NCBI GenBank assembly: GCA_963921195.1
Contig: OY992541.1
Coordinates: forward strand, 10,200,951-10,264,950
Length of the DNA stretch: 64,000 nucleotides
Reading direction: 5' to 3'
Origin: Pegoplata infirma
Lineage: Eukaryota > Arthropoda > Insecta > Diptera > Anthomyiidae
A program made the translations under genes and the position numbers. Below are positions 41,401-52,360 of the stretch, one piece after another (positions within the stretch are counted from its first letter, which is position 1; the number at the start of each line of letters is the position of its first letter). Under the pieces are notes generated by a model. It was given only the letters and a program-made list of their open reading frames with translations, was not told the origin of the DNA and did no database searches.

Positions 41401-41894
41401 ATATGTAACCTTCTATCTATTAATAAATTTCTATCTTTAGTTTTTTGTTTTTATGTTTTTGGCAACAATTTAAAAAAAAAATTACATCCCTGATAAAATG
41501 AAAAGCCTCAGCTTTTAGAAATATTTCTGAAAGTGACGAGTATTATACGACTGTCAAAATTTCTACCTTATTATCGTACGTGTCATTACATTTCGAATGT
41601 ACACGATATACATTATTAAATTCTATACGATTTTTTGACCGATCATTTTACTGAGTCTTATCGTGACAAACGGCCTTAAGTAATTCAAATGGTAGCAATT
41701 TTTTGCTGGGAAGCGTTAAAATTTTATGTACATAGGAAGTATGTTGCGTATGCATGACGGACAACAGAAGATTTTATACAATTCATACATTAAAGCATGA
41801 GATTTGTTCAATAACTTTTTGTAATGTAAAACGATTGTACAATGTGCTTTCTTTGAACACCCCGTTTTTCATCAAATTTGAAAAAAAATAAATT

Positions 41895-42410
41895 AAAACA
41901 AGTAAAAAAGTTAAATTCGGCCTTGCCGAATGTAGTGATACCCTCCACAATTTCAAAAAGATTATTGCAAAAAACTTTATTTAAAAGGAAATTACTTTTG
42001 AAAAAAAAAAAATTTTTTTGAAAAAAAATTTTCGAGAAAAAACATTTCGGTAAAAAAAAATCCGCGATTTTTTTCTTTTTTTCTCAAAAAATATGTTCGT
42101 ACTTGTTTAAATACCATTTGGTGTTCAATTATGTTCACATATGTCAACCAGCAGCTAAATTAAAGCATTTTGCATTTTTAGGTTATGTTGAATGTACTAA
42201 ATTTTTGTGGTGTTCTTACATTTTCGTTCATAACTTTTGAACCGCTGTACCGATATCGCTCAAATGCAATACCAAACTTCTCGGAAGAGCTTCCAATAAA
42301 TATGTTAAGTTTCTCCGTGTAATATTTTGGCCGTGATCACCATTTCCACAGACAGACAGACGGACATCGGTAGAATGTCTTAAAATCGATCGGGGATCAT
42401 GAATATATTT
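41895..42410 (-). mobile_element. mini-me-like element, subtype 2, reverse, 5'-truncated
   Basis: ACAAGTAAAAAAGTTAAATTC, CGGCCTTGCCGAATGTAGTG, ATACCCTCCACAATTTC, then CCACAGACAGACAGACGGACAT and CGATCGGGGATCATGAATATA, where it ends. The repeat run has two or three CAGA units. Confidence 0.82.
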
Positions 42411-42594
42411 ATTTTATATTTATTAATCATCATTTTGAATTTCAACGAATTGAACAATTTTTACTGATATTCCTCATACAAACCACCTCCTGATATTTAT
42501 GTAACACTCTCAAAATATTTCAAAATGTAAGATATTTGACTCAAATTGTTTTCGAATAATTAAACCAGTTTAAATGAATGCGAATGTGGTATAA

Positions 42595-43420
42595 GTCCGC
42601 TTAATAGCGGCCCTATAAATTGGAGGTCAATGCTTTATCTAACATTTTATCGAGGTTTTAATTTAAGGTTTGACATGAAATTACCATTAGAAATTATGTT
42701 AACTTAAGAAAACATATGAAAACTTCAGTAGATCATAAAATAACTTAGCAAAACCTGATGGCCTTCTATCGTTTCGTTTATGTTTACCTGGTACAATCTG
42801 CGAATGGTCGATCTTTCAACGATTTGTGGTGTATTGGTCGGTATTTACCGACCACAATATTTTACTGGATTTTTTGTAAGTGGTTGTTGTTTTTATTGTT
42901 TTATTTTATTATTTATAATATTTTAAAATTAGTAAGGTTAATAAATATTTATATGTAAAAAAAGAGAGAATGTATATATAATAAGTTTTTGTTTTATAAT
43001 ACAACGGTAAGTATTGTGTTTTGTGTAAACGTTACTTACGCTTTTGTAGTTAGTACGCTTTTTTCATCAAACACATTAGCAGTGATAATTAAAAATAATA
43101 AAATAATTAATTAACTAAAATTAACAATTCAGAGCGTAAAAGCTAATCTTAAAGAGTAAATATGAAAAAAAAAAATATATATATATATAAAAAAAAATAA
43201 AAGTACGGCCGCTTTGAATGCAGTAATTTGTGGTTAGTTTCTTTTCGGAAATGCTTAAACAATCGAAAATTATACATATTTTATTACATGCAACTGAAAT
43301 GCGGTGCTACTAAGTTTAAAAAACTACTTGAAACCGACTGTAATTAGAATTTTTAATTGACAAAAGTAGCCACCCAATTAATTCATATTTAAAAAAAAAA
43401 AAATAATGTTTTCTTAACTC
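42595..43420. other. Unassigned block with one moderately gene-like frame
   Basis: A plus-strand frame at 42758-42958 (starts MAFYRFVYVYLVQSANGRSF) is less AT-rich in its first 39 codons and then meets TTTTT|GTAAGTGG, which looks like a donor. No homology is recognised and there is no clear promoter. ACAACG|GTAAGT at 43006 is another donor-like site. AGTCCGCTTAATAGCGGCC at 42594 is a short hairpin. Confidence 0.2.
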
Positions 43421-44118
43421 CATTTTTATTTTTTCAAACTTTTCACATAGTTACAGAAATCGGATATAGTGCCCAATTTCTGTAACTACGCGAAAAGTTT
43501 TCTCATCGAGAAAGATACAAAGTCTAACGTTAAAAACATCGAACACGCATTTTCATCCTATAGAAAACAAGATGACTTTAACATTATTTAATTTTTCTCG
43601 ATGCGAAAACTTTTCGCAGTGCCCAATTTTTGCAACTATGCGAAAAGTTTTCGCATTGAGAAATGTAAAGTGATATTATAGTCATTTATTTTTCTACAGG
43701 GTGACTACAATGATGCTTAAAATATCGAACACGAAAAAGAGTGCACTGCTCACTCTGTTAAATACAAAATGATTTACTTTAATATGATTTTTTTTTTTAA
43801 TGCAAAAACTTCTCGCGTAGTTACAAAAATCGGGTACAGATCACAGACTTTTACCGCAGAGAGACGTTTTAGTTCAGCAGCCACTTGATATGTTCTTACT
43901 TTGCTTATTAAATCCTTATTTTACTAGGGTATGGTGGAAGTTTGCGGTCAGTACCCGATTTCTGTAACTATGCGAAAAGTTTCCGCATAAAAAAGGACTA
44001 TAGTTTTCTTGTATTTCACAGATAATTTTAGAAAAAAGATTTAAATTTTTTTCGAGTTCATTTTTTTAACACGAGCATCATTGTATTCACCCCTGTAGAA
44101 AACTGAATGACTATAATA

Positions 44119-44690
44119 TTAGCGGTATTCGCTCTTGGTAGCAAACTACCCTTGCAGACCTTTCAAAGTTTGAAGATCTTGTATAAATACAAGAGTATGC
44201 AAGACCACAACAACAAAATACGTAAAATAAAAATATGCAAGACTTTCATTAATATGCAAGACTAAAACCCATAGCATATTTTGGCCTTTCAAACTTACAA
44301 TACTTAACACCTTTAAGTTTTTCCGGGAAACAATAAGAAAAATTAACAAACTTTTTTAAAACGATTTTTAAAACGAGTTATAACAAAAAAAAATAACCAA
44401 AAATTAGAACGACACAAATAAAAAAATAAAACTTATTTATCTTCTTCTTTGAGCGCGGCACTGATGCCAACTATTCCTCAAACACAAAGTCGCGTACATC
44501 CTACTAAAAAATCGTTAGAAAAGCGAATTTCGATATAAAATAGCTATTTGTTGTTACAATAGCGGATTGTAACAACACCAGCTGTTTGTAAACTCACAAT
44601 AAAAACGAAAAAAAGACGATACCGCTTTGCATCTTAAAATCATAGCATTAATAATACCCTCGCAAAAATGCTATCAAGAGCGAACCATTG
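44119..44690. mobile_element. Inverted-repeat element AO
   Basis: AGCGGTATTCGCTCTTGGTAGC at the left, GCTATCAAGAGCGAACC at the right, similar to the R family ends. An inner hairpin TTGTTACAATAGCGGATTGTAACAAC. The 67-codon minus frame is not recognised. Confidence 0.55.
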
Positions 44691-44907
44691 TTTTACTTTT
44701 CTCGATGCGAAGAATTTTGGCATAGCTAGTGAAATTGGCAACTGGTCACATGATTTTGTAATTATTTAAACATTTATCTTGGCATCAATAAGTTTTTCGT
44801 CAAATCTGTACCAAAGTTTATATAAAATCAATATTGATTTGAGTCAAATTTTCATGAACTAACATGTATCGTAACGCGACCAAAATCAATGTTCACTACT
44901 CATCTTA

Positions 44908-45047
44908 TACCCTGTTCTTACGTACAGCTAAAAACCGTTTTTAGCAACATTTTCTGTCAATATACTGTAATAGGATAAAAAAAAGTGTTAAAAATACATA
45001 TTGTTGCTAAAAACGGTGTTTAGCTGCACCTACGTGAGAACAGTGTT
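44908..45047. mobile_element. MITE family M, copy 5 (variant ends)
   Basis: TACCCTGTTCTTACGTACAG...AGCTGCACCTACGTGAGAACAG; ~140 bp. It is the variant corresponding to the outer element at 2887-3732. Confidence 0.72.
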
Positions 45048-45991
45048 TAACCATATTAAGGCCGGGGCATTCTCAGCGTACTGTACTGTAACCAGTAGCC
45101 TGTTTCTGTAATTAAAGTGAGAAGTTTTCGCATCGAAAAATATGAAACAAAAAATTCCACCGTTTCTTGACTCTGGAATAAAAACTGTTTCTGTATGTCA
45201 GTGCGAAAACGCTAGCGTTTGTATTGGAATATTCCAAGACAGCTGTCAAAAAAATAATCAAAGTGTTAAAATAGTAACAAAACAACAAAAAAAAAAAAAC
45301 ACAGAGTAATTTAAATTATTGTTTACGGATCATTTAAAAGCAATAAAAAAATATAAAAACAAAAATTAAAATTATATATTGTTGATAATAATGTATAGTG
45401 TTGTATTGATAACAGCATTTTTGCATTTAGAGATTTGTTGATTTTTCTAAAATTTGTGAAAAAAATATAATAAATTAGATATTCATACAAACACAAAACA
45501 AGTAATTTGTATTTTTCTTATTATTTTTTTTTTCGATTTGTTAAATTTATTATTATTTTTTTAATGTTTTTATTTCTTTTTGTCAAAGTCTCGCACCGTT
45601 TTAAAATGTGAACTTTTTTGACACTTCAAATACAAAAGTTTTCGACCAATTAATTTACAGAAACAGTTTTCTCGCATCATTCCAATAAGTTTAAAAGTTT
45701 TCGCACAACAAAGTTACAGAAACAGTAACATGTGAAAAGTCAGTTTTTGTGTCGATTTACAATGTTTTTGTTTCATTTCACATGTTTCATGCGAGAAATC
45801 TTTCGATTCGACTGTTACAAAAATCAGCTACAGGGGTAATAGAAAATTCAGTTAGTAAAAACAAAACAGAAAATTTTTGTTTATGTTTTGTTATTTTTTT
45901 TTACACATTTTATTTTATGCCAAGTAACAACGTCCAACAATTCTGTAGGGAATAGAATTTCTCGACGTTGTTACTTGACATTAAATACAAT

Positions 45992-46160
45992 AGCGGTTCT
46001 CACCCTTGATAGAAAACAAGAAAAGAATAGGAGAATTGAAGAAAAAAAATAAAATGTTTGACAGATACAACAACAAAATACATGTATTTCTGTCAAACAT
46101 TTTCTTGTTTTCTTCATTTCTCCGATTCTTTTTTGTTTTCTATCAAGGGTGAAAACCGCT
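45992..46160. mobile_element. Palindromic MITE family R, copy 2
   Basis: AGCGGTTCTCACCCTTGATA...TATCAAGGGTGAAAACCGCT, arms pairing nearly throughout. Confidence 0.82.
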
Positions 46161-46341
46161 ATTATTTAATTTTACTCGATGCGAAAACTTTTTGCATAGT
46201 TACAGCAATTGGGCAATGGTTTATTTCATGTAAGTAAATAATGAAAACAAAAAAAAAAAACATTTTATATGACACAGGTGATCGCCCAAATAGATATAGC
46301 TCTCAGTTTCTAGAAAACATATAAGGATATAAGGATCAAAC

Positions 46342-47414
46342 CAGGGTTGCAAAATGAGAACATCGAAATTGTACCAACGAGCTCATAAAATTGTACTGTT
46401 TTGAACCCAATTGTACCAAATCCGAATTTTTTATGCAAAATTAAAAAAAAAAATGAAAAATATTATACTTAGCATACATTTCGAGAATACTTCCTTGAAA
46501 TTTCAACTCATTTCTACAAAAATTGTGGCATAGGCGTACTACTCGAAAAAGATCGGCCGATTTCCGTACAAATGTATGAAAATCCCCAACCATTTGGACT
46601 TTAATATCAATCTGTGGGAGTTTTTTTTTTTAAACATGAAATAATTTTTTGCCAATTATAGCGAAAAACGCGATTTTAATCAATTTTTTGATTAAAACTC
46701 CTCCGATGAAGAAAATTGTTATTTCAATCAATCACCAAATGAATAGGTGATTAATTAAATATTTTTTTAATCAAACATTTTTTAATTTTGATCATAAATT
46801 TTATAATTTTTTTATTTGTAGTCAATCAAAATAATGATCAATTTAACGAATGAATTAACTGTAAGCTCATAATAAAATTTTAGCTCAGCAGTAAAAGAAA
46901 ATAACAAAAATGTTGATCAAAACAACGATGATTCATTTAAATTTTGTTGATCAATTGTTTTAATTAAAAATTTTTTGCCAATAATTTTTTGTGTGTATGA
47001 TAAGAATACTTTCGCGATATTCTACAAAAGATGTAGTAATGGTGAACTACTACTCGAAACAGATCGTCTGATTTCTATAAAAATGTATGAAAATCTGAAA
47101 TCAGCCTTCTTTTGAACTTTTAAAAATACATGAAATAATTTTAAACCAAGTATGCATACATGATAAGAATACTTCCTCGAAGTTTTAACTCATTACTGCA
47201 AAAAATCAGCCACTTTTGAAGTTTAATGTCTAGTTGTAAAAAAAATTTTCAGGAAGATTACTTCTTGGAAATTATAAACTGGAAAAATTCCATGGAAAAA
47301 CCCTCAGTTGAGAAAGTTCTTAAATTGTACCAAATGAGTCATTGGTGTAACATTGTACTTTTGAGCTTTGAATTGTACCAAAAAAGTACAATTGTACCAA
47401 CTTTTGCAACCCTG
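46342..47414. mobile_element. hAT-like element ZZ (1.07 kb) with ATTGTACCAA repeats
   Basis: CAGGGTTGCAAAATGAGAAC at the left, CCAACTTTTGCAACCCTG at the right; AATTGTACCAA or its complement occurs several times near each end. Perfect 8-bp duplication GATCAAAC (46334-46341, 47415-47422). The interior contains a smaller inverted region (~46690-47000). The 71-codon frame at the right is made of the repeats. Confidence 0.88.
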
Positions 47415-47422
47415 GATCAAAC

Positions 47423-48440
47423 GTATAAAATCTACTTTTAGTTTTTGGAAAATAAATGGAATTTGTTTTGACGCTCTTAATAATATAATGTGCTCACATT
47501 CGGTTTATTGTGAATTGTAAATTTGAATGTTGCTCTAGTTAGGTTTCTTGGGTTGCTGAAAGCTTAGGTTTAATAGAATCTTAGAATGCCTTTCACAGAA
47601 AAAAAAACGGTTTCAAAATATGAGTTAACAAGAGTATCAGGAAGATCTACTTCATACTTATTAGGTTGTGAAGAGATAACTACAAGGTCGAGTGCATTCT
47701 GAAACTGCCCTTCAACCAGTGATGCCAAATTAGTGCTTTTGGTACTGTTCTTAGTGCTTTATTGATCATCTGCCAAAGTTGCCGTTATAAATAGTTAACG
47801 CCATGCACTTTAGGGTTAAACCGCAAATTTCTTGAAGGAATCCAAAAAGTGTTCGTTATTTTTACCGTAAATAGCTTTTAATACACATTGTTTGAGTCTC
47901 ATATTTTTTTTAGTTTTAATTAAACTAAAAAAATCTAGACCAAAATTTCATCTCGTTGGGTTCGGGAACTTTTTTGAGGGCAACGAAAAAGTAAAACTAC
48001 GATCCTTAATATATTTTTATGGCCTGTTTGGCTAGGGCATGTAAAATTTAATAATTGAAAAAAATTCGAAAAGTCATAACCCTATTGTTCAAGCTATCAA
48101 AAAAAGAATAATTTGTAACACCTGTGTGGCTGAATCTAATAAAATTATACCATAAACTTTCAGAATGAAGTTATAGAAAGAAATGTTTAAATAAATTAAA
48201 AAAAAAATAATATAAAAATAAATCAACCAAAAAAAAACTTAAAAGAAATGGAAAATTTTTCGAATCTAAACGTGATTTTTTCTGCTATAATGATTATGTT
48301 GGTTCTACAACACTATTTTATCGAAAATTTTTTGACTGCATGATTTAAAGAATATGAAAAGAAAATAAACCTTAAACAAAGAAACCAAATTCAGGTATAA
48401 CATGTTATAATTAATGGGAATCGGTGTTTTTGTTTTACAT
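47423..48440 (-). other. Probable 3' untranslated or flanking DNA of the terminal exon
   Basis: It contains no repeat copy that I can match. GCCAAATTAGTGCTTTTGG at 47724 is a short repeat-like phrase. If transcribed with the exon, this is 3' UTR on the minus strand. Confidence 0.35.
47758..47763 (-). promoter_or_regulatory. Candidate polyadenylation signal AATAAA
   Basis: This is the nearest minus-strand AATAAA to the stop codon, ~680 bp after it. No downstream element or transcript end can be verified. Confidence 0.25.
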
Positions 48441-48887
48441 TCAAATTCGTGTTTCGGTCTGTTTGGGTACAGATGGAGATGCTGTGGAAGACCTGGTATG
48501 ATCATTATCACCGCCACCACTTTGAAATAATTGTTGGGAAACTTTTGCTAGTGAACGTCCACCAGATTGACTGCCACCGCCGCCACTACCGTTGCTTCTA
48601 TTACGTTTCTGATATTTGTTCGTACTGGGATCTTCGTCTATATATATCATATCGACCGGTAGTTGAAGAGGGCTTTGCTTTTGTGACTGCTGTTGTGGCT
48701 GTTGCTGTGTCATTTGAGCATAATTATTGTAGTTAGGGCTTAGCAAATTGCTATTGTAAAGCGGAGAAAATCCTGTGCCATAGGGAATGTTAGCGGTGCG
48801 TGGACTACGTAAGCTGTTCAGGCTATGCATGGAGCGTCGCTCATTCAAATCTTCCAATGTCGAACGGAATGCACGAATTACGCGCAA
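48441..48887 (-). CDS. Terminal coding exon, Q/G/S-rich tail with PDZ-ligand C-terminus
   Basis: On the minus strand TTTGTTTGTTGCAG precedes TTGCGCGTAATTCGTGC, a good acceptor, so the exon opens in phase 0; the stop is TGA at 48441-48443. The 148 residues begin LRVIRAFRSTLEDLNERRSM (basic, possibly helical), continue with Asn/Ser/Tyr-rich sequence, a Gln-rich run at residues 58-71, a short acidic patch (YIDEDPS), a Gly/Ser run at 100-110 and a Ser/Thr-rich end PKQTETRI. The final TRI with Glu before it fits a class I PDZ ligand. Low complexity in the middle and a conserved-looking start are typical of cytoplasmic tails of neuronal receptors, channels or adhesion proteins (inference only). Codon use is far less AT-biased than the surroundings. 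Earlier exons lie above 48887, probably beyond the window. I do not recognise the gene. Overlapping plus-strand frames are shadows. Confidence 0.82.
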   Translation of the reverse strand: MRVIRAFRSTLEDLNERRSMHSLNSLRSPRTANIPYGTGFSPLYNSNLLSPNYNNYAQMTQQQPQQQSQKQSPLQLPVDMIYIDEDPSTNKYQKRNRSNGSGGGGSQSGGRSLAKVSQQLFQSGGGDNDHTRSSTASPSVPKQTETRI

Positions 48888-48889
48888 CT

Positions 48890-49480
48890 GCAACAAACAA
48901 AAATGTAAAACAACAAGCAAACAAAAAAAGAACAAAAAAAAAGATAATTATGTATTAATCAACAACAAATAAATGCAATAATAAATTATAATTATTTTTC
49001 ATTCAAACGTAATATATTGAGATAAGCAAATTAACACAAAATAAGGATAAATAAAATAAAAGAATTATAAATTATTTTTGTTTTTAAATAAATAAAAAAA
49101 AAAATTATGCATAAGAAATTAAAAATAATAAATAAAATAAGAATAAATAAAATAATAAAGAATAATAATTATTTTTATATTAGAGAAGAACAATAGATTG
49201 GGCTTTTTTTTTAAACAAATAAATATGGTGGTAGTAAGAATAACACATTTAAAGATGCACACTTTTATGCTTAAAAAACACTTGAAAGCATTTGCATACT
49301 TTTAGGCATAACAACAGAAAAATATTGCATTAGAGTTTTTCAACCGAGTATAATCGAATCCAGAATACTTATGGCAGTCTCTTTTCCTTTTTGATTGGAT
49401 AAAGCGTAAATGGCTGTACACGCAAAAAAAACACATTGGTAAATTTACCCAAGTTTTTGCGTAAAATGTTAACGACAATT
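48890..49480 (-). other. Intron upstream of the terminal exon
   Basis: AAATAAATAAAAT-type low-complexity sequence from 48950 to 49190, then unassigned AT-rich DNA. No repeat ends. Confidence 0.5.
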
Positions 49481-49489
49481 TTTACCTAA

Positions 49490-49620
49490 TACCCAATTCA
49501 CACCTGAGGTGAAATCTCGTTCGAACGAGATTTCGATCATATGGTTGTGTACAAAATGATCCAGACCATATGATCGAAATCTCTTTCGAATGAGATTTCA
49601 CCTCAGGTGTGAATAGACCT
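49490..49620. mobile_element. MITE family C, 131-bp copy in the intron
   Basis: TACCCAATTCACACCTGAGG...GGTGTGAATAGACCT; TAA to the left and TTA to the right. It could form a strong hairpin in the pre-mRNA. Confidence 0.82.
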
Positions 49621-49630
49621 TTAATTAGCA

Positions 49631-49740
49631 ACACACAAGTAAAAAAGTTAAATTCGGCCTTGCCGAATGTATTGATACCCTCCACAATGCAAAAATGAAT
49701 ATTGCAAAAAAAATTATTTAAAAAGAAAAAATTGCGCTTA
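49631..49740 (-). mobile_element. mini-me-like element, subtype 2, 3'-end fragment
   Basis: ACAAGTAAAAAAGTTAAATTC, CGGCCTTGCCGAATGTATTG, ATACCCTCCACAATGC. Confidence 0.75.
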
Positions 49741-51240
49741 CACAAAAAAAAAAAATTATCAATAATGGTTACTGAAGAAGTAACTGTGATTTGTCGTAAA
49801 TCTAAAAAAGTTTAAATAACTGAAGAAATAATTCAAATTTCTAAAACTTTTTTGTCAATATGTTTTCAAAAGAAAATGTTTTAACCAAAAAGAGGGTTCT
49901 TGTAAAAAATAGGTTATGACATTATTTCAAATAAAAGTTTGCCAAAGGCCTCAACAGTTTAATAAACATTATTTAAAAGAAATAAAAAAACAAAAGTCAG
50001 TTAAACGAATTTGTGTGATCAAATAAAATTGTAGATATCACACTAAAAAAACCGATATAAATGTACATTCTACTAAAATGACAATAAAATTCTGTTGACT
50101 TACTAGTTCTTAGTAGTTTTATTTTACTAACATTGGGTTTAATGTACCAGTAAATTTATTAGCTCAATTTTCTGAAGCCTTCATTTTTTTTTGTAAGGTT
50201 CACTGAGGAAAGGCGTTGAAAATGTTCGCCAAGTGGAACTTCGCCATAGAAAAATCGTATCTTACACCATAAACGACACCAAAACCACCATTAGAGTATC
50301 TGGAGAGATTATTAAACGCCATAATATTTTCAGATCAAAAATTCAATTGTGGCCAAAGTCTAGGACACTTTTCCACAGTGCAACAGTGACGCTATACACG
50401 ATCCAAGTTCATTTTAAAATATTTAAAACTATCGTCACTAAAACCTCGATACGCACTGGCATGTGTTAACAAAATATTCGACAATATGTTTTACTAAAAT
50501 ATGCCGGTGTGAACGGGCCTTAACTTATACAAAATACAGATACATTACGCAGAGTTTGCAAGATCTCTTAATTTTTTTTTTTTTGCTGAGCATAAATTAG
50601 GTAAAAAACATTTAAAATTAACAAAATCACTAGGCATGCCAAATAATTAAAAAAAATGCATAAGAAGAAGGTGAAAAGACAAGAAAACATACTTACCTTT
50701 TATAACGTTGATCAAAGAAACTAAATAATAATTTATGTACAATATAATAAGAGAACACACATCATATCCTTTTAGATTGCATGCTTTGAAAAAGTTTGCA
50801 CAAATTGAAACACCCCGTCTAAATAAACCATGACCATTATTCAGATTTATAATTACATTACAAATTTGTTTTTTTTTTTTTGGAACTTTCGGATCGGTGG
50901 TTAGCAATTAAAGGCTAGAGTTCCCGCTCATAATAGTAATGGTAATTGCTAATCTAGACGTGATGCAATAGAAAGACGATAGATAGCGAAGTAGAAATAC
51001 AACACAGCAAAACCTTAATAAGTAAAAATGTACTCATTTAGTTAACGTCTGTATTATAACGTTTACAGATAGAAAGTAGTGGATAGAAATGGACATAAAA
51101 CTTCATTTATATTGTAAAACTAAGTATTATGATCTGTCAAATAGATATGATGATTTTAGTAGTGATTGATAAATTAAAGAACCAAAATTTAAATCGAATT
51201 GTGGGATTTCTGTATTATTGTATATATTTAAAAAATATTT
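49741..51240. other. Unassigned, mostly intronic AT-rich DNA
   Basis: CACTAAAAAAACCGATATAA at 50041 looks like a lone TA-MITE end. A plus frame at 50233-50469 (MELRHRKIVSYTINDTKTTI...) is the least AT-rich part but matches nothing known to me; it ends shortly before CCGGTGTGAACGGGCCTTA, a MITE-like terminus, so it may be the interior of an element. Confidence 0.35.
50696..50719 (-). CDS. Possible 24-nt microexon, minus strand
   Basis: On the minus strand ATTATTTAG|TTTCTTTGATCAACG... ends TATAAAAG|GTAAGTATG, a near-perfect donor. The 24 nt are a multiple of three. It cannot join directly to the terminal exon in phase 0, because that reading frame contains a stop; another exon would be required. 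It could equally be a decoy site. Confidence 0.2.
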
Positions 51241-51245
51241 TTTAT

Positions 51246-51400
51246 TTCAACACTACGGCTACACCCAACATATTTATGTAGAGATAAAGCAAGAACACAC
51301 ACACAAAAGAATAAAAACATACAAAAATGTGTTATTGTTTTGTGTGTGTTTGTTGCTGTATGTCTATATAATTATGTTAGGTGTAGCCGGAAGTTAAAGC
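51246..51400. mobile_element. Palindromic repeat AD
   Basis: CTACGGCTACACCCAACATATTTATGTAGA at the left, TAATTATGTTAGGTGTAGCCGGAAG at the right; (CA)n / (TG)n-rich arms (ACACACACAC, TTGTGTGTGTTTGTTG). A partial copy lies at 16620. Confidence 0.68.
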
Positions 51401-52360
51401 CTTTATTTTGCCATGAAAAATAATATATAAAAAATAAAATCATTGTGCTCGATTCAACCACTTTTTAAAAATTTGATATCCTTTCGAATTTTAAGATTTT
51501 TCCTTGTAATTATTGAAGATATTAACTAGAACTTAAATTTTAAGAAGAAACAAATTTTAAATCTCAAAATTCAAAAGAATATAAAATTTTTAAAAATTTG
51601 GTGAATGGTGAAATAGTACTCCCGAATCGAGCACATTATTCTCTTCAAACTTAAAAATACAAGTCTTTTTGTTTGTGGTGCACCATGGTGGGCGTCAATA
51701 AGACTTTTGTTTTAAATTTATTTATTTACAATAAATACATTTTAATAAAAAGTTTTTCCAAAATTTTATATTTGTATTTTACAAATAAATTTCCACAATT
51801 TATATCTCTCATTTATTACAATAGTGACATAACTAAAAAAAACTGATTTTGAAGAAAACGTATTTAAAATTCTCAATAGAAAATGGTTTTCTATTGAAAA
51901 AGCTTGGTAAATTAAAAATGTTACATCGTTTGCTTATAATTGGTATGACCCATAGACCATTTACCATGTTTCGAGAAAAGAGAAAAAAAACTTGTCATTA
52001 ACTTTATTAAAAATCAACTTTATTCAAAATCAACCTGAGTTTACCTCGTTACATTGACTTTAATTTGTTTGCTATAATTCACAAAGATGGGGCTTGATAA
52101 CTTCTAATGTTTATAAACAATTAATTCCGGACGAAGCAATAGTACAAATCACAATGGACCTCAGAGTCTACGTGTGTTGACGTAAAACGTCAGCAGCCAC
52201 TTACAACCTAATAGTACAAATGGTTTATGGATCACACTAATATCCAAAAACCCCAAAAAAAAAATTTGCTTGTTTTAAATTTTACATGTAAAATTTTCCT
52301 TCGAGTGTAACGTTCGCCTTCTGTAAACTGGCACTTAATATACATCCTCTCAACGTTTTA

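Larger units (their letters stand above)
39497..41676. mobile_element. MITE family L, copy 2, with internal insertion and proven empty site
   Basis: AGGCCTTTTGTCACGATAAT...TCTTATCGTGACAAACGGCCT, with TAA on both sides (39494-39496, 41677-41679). K1 reads CATTACTAAGTAATTC at 33830, the unoccupied target. About 1.7 kb not present in copy 1 lies inside (roughly 39721-41400). Confidence 0.9.
37576..41710. mobile_element. Inverted-repeat element K, copy 2, heavily nested
   Basis: CCCAGCAAAAACCTGCATTACC...AATTTTTTGCTGGG. Inside: mini-me subtype 2 at the same place as in K1 (hence inserted before the copies separated), a hAT-like element inside that mini-me, another element inside the hAT, and the MITE family L copy with its own insert. 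Confidence 0.75.
43430..46220. repeat. Cluster of inverted CGAAAACTTTTCGCAT motifs
   Basis: The pair GCGAAAAGTTTTCGC / AGTTACAGAAATYGGG recurs at about 43437, 43490, 43600, 43640, 43805, 43960, 44705, 45125 and 46190, in both orientations. Other elements (AO, M, R) are inserted between. It looks like one or more degraded foldback elements of this motif. No gene is seen in the cluster. Confidence 0.55.

Noticed and set aside
42758..42958. Plus-strand coding exon with donor at TTTTT|GTAAGT
   Set aside because: The frame has hydrophobic low-information content after codon 40, lacks a clear acceptor or promoter, and is on the opposite strand to the supported exons; kept only as a note.
48449..48736. 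95-codon plus frame opposite the terminal exon
   Set aside because: It is a shadow of the minus-strand exon, with no splice or codon support of its own.
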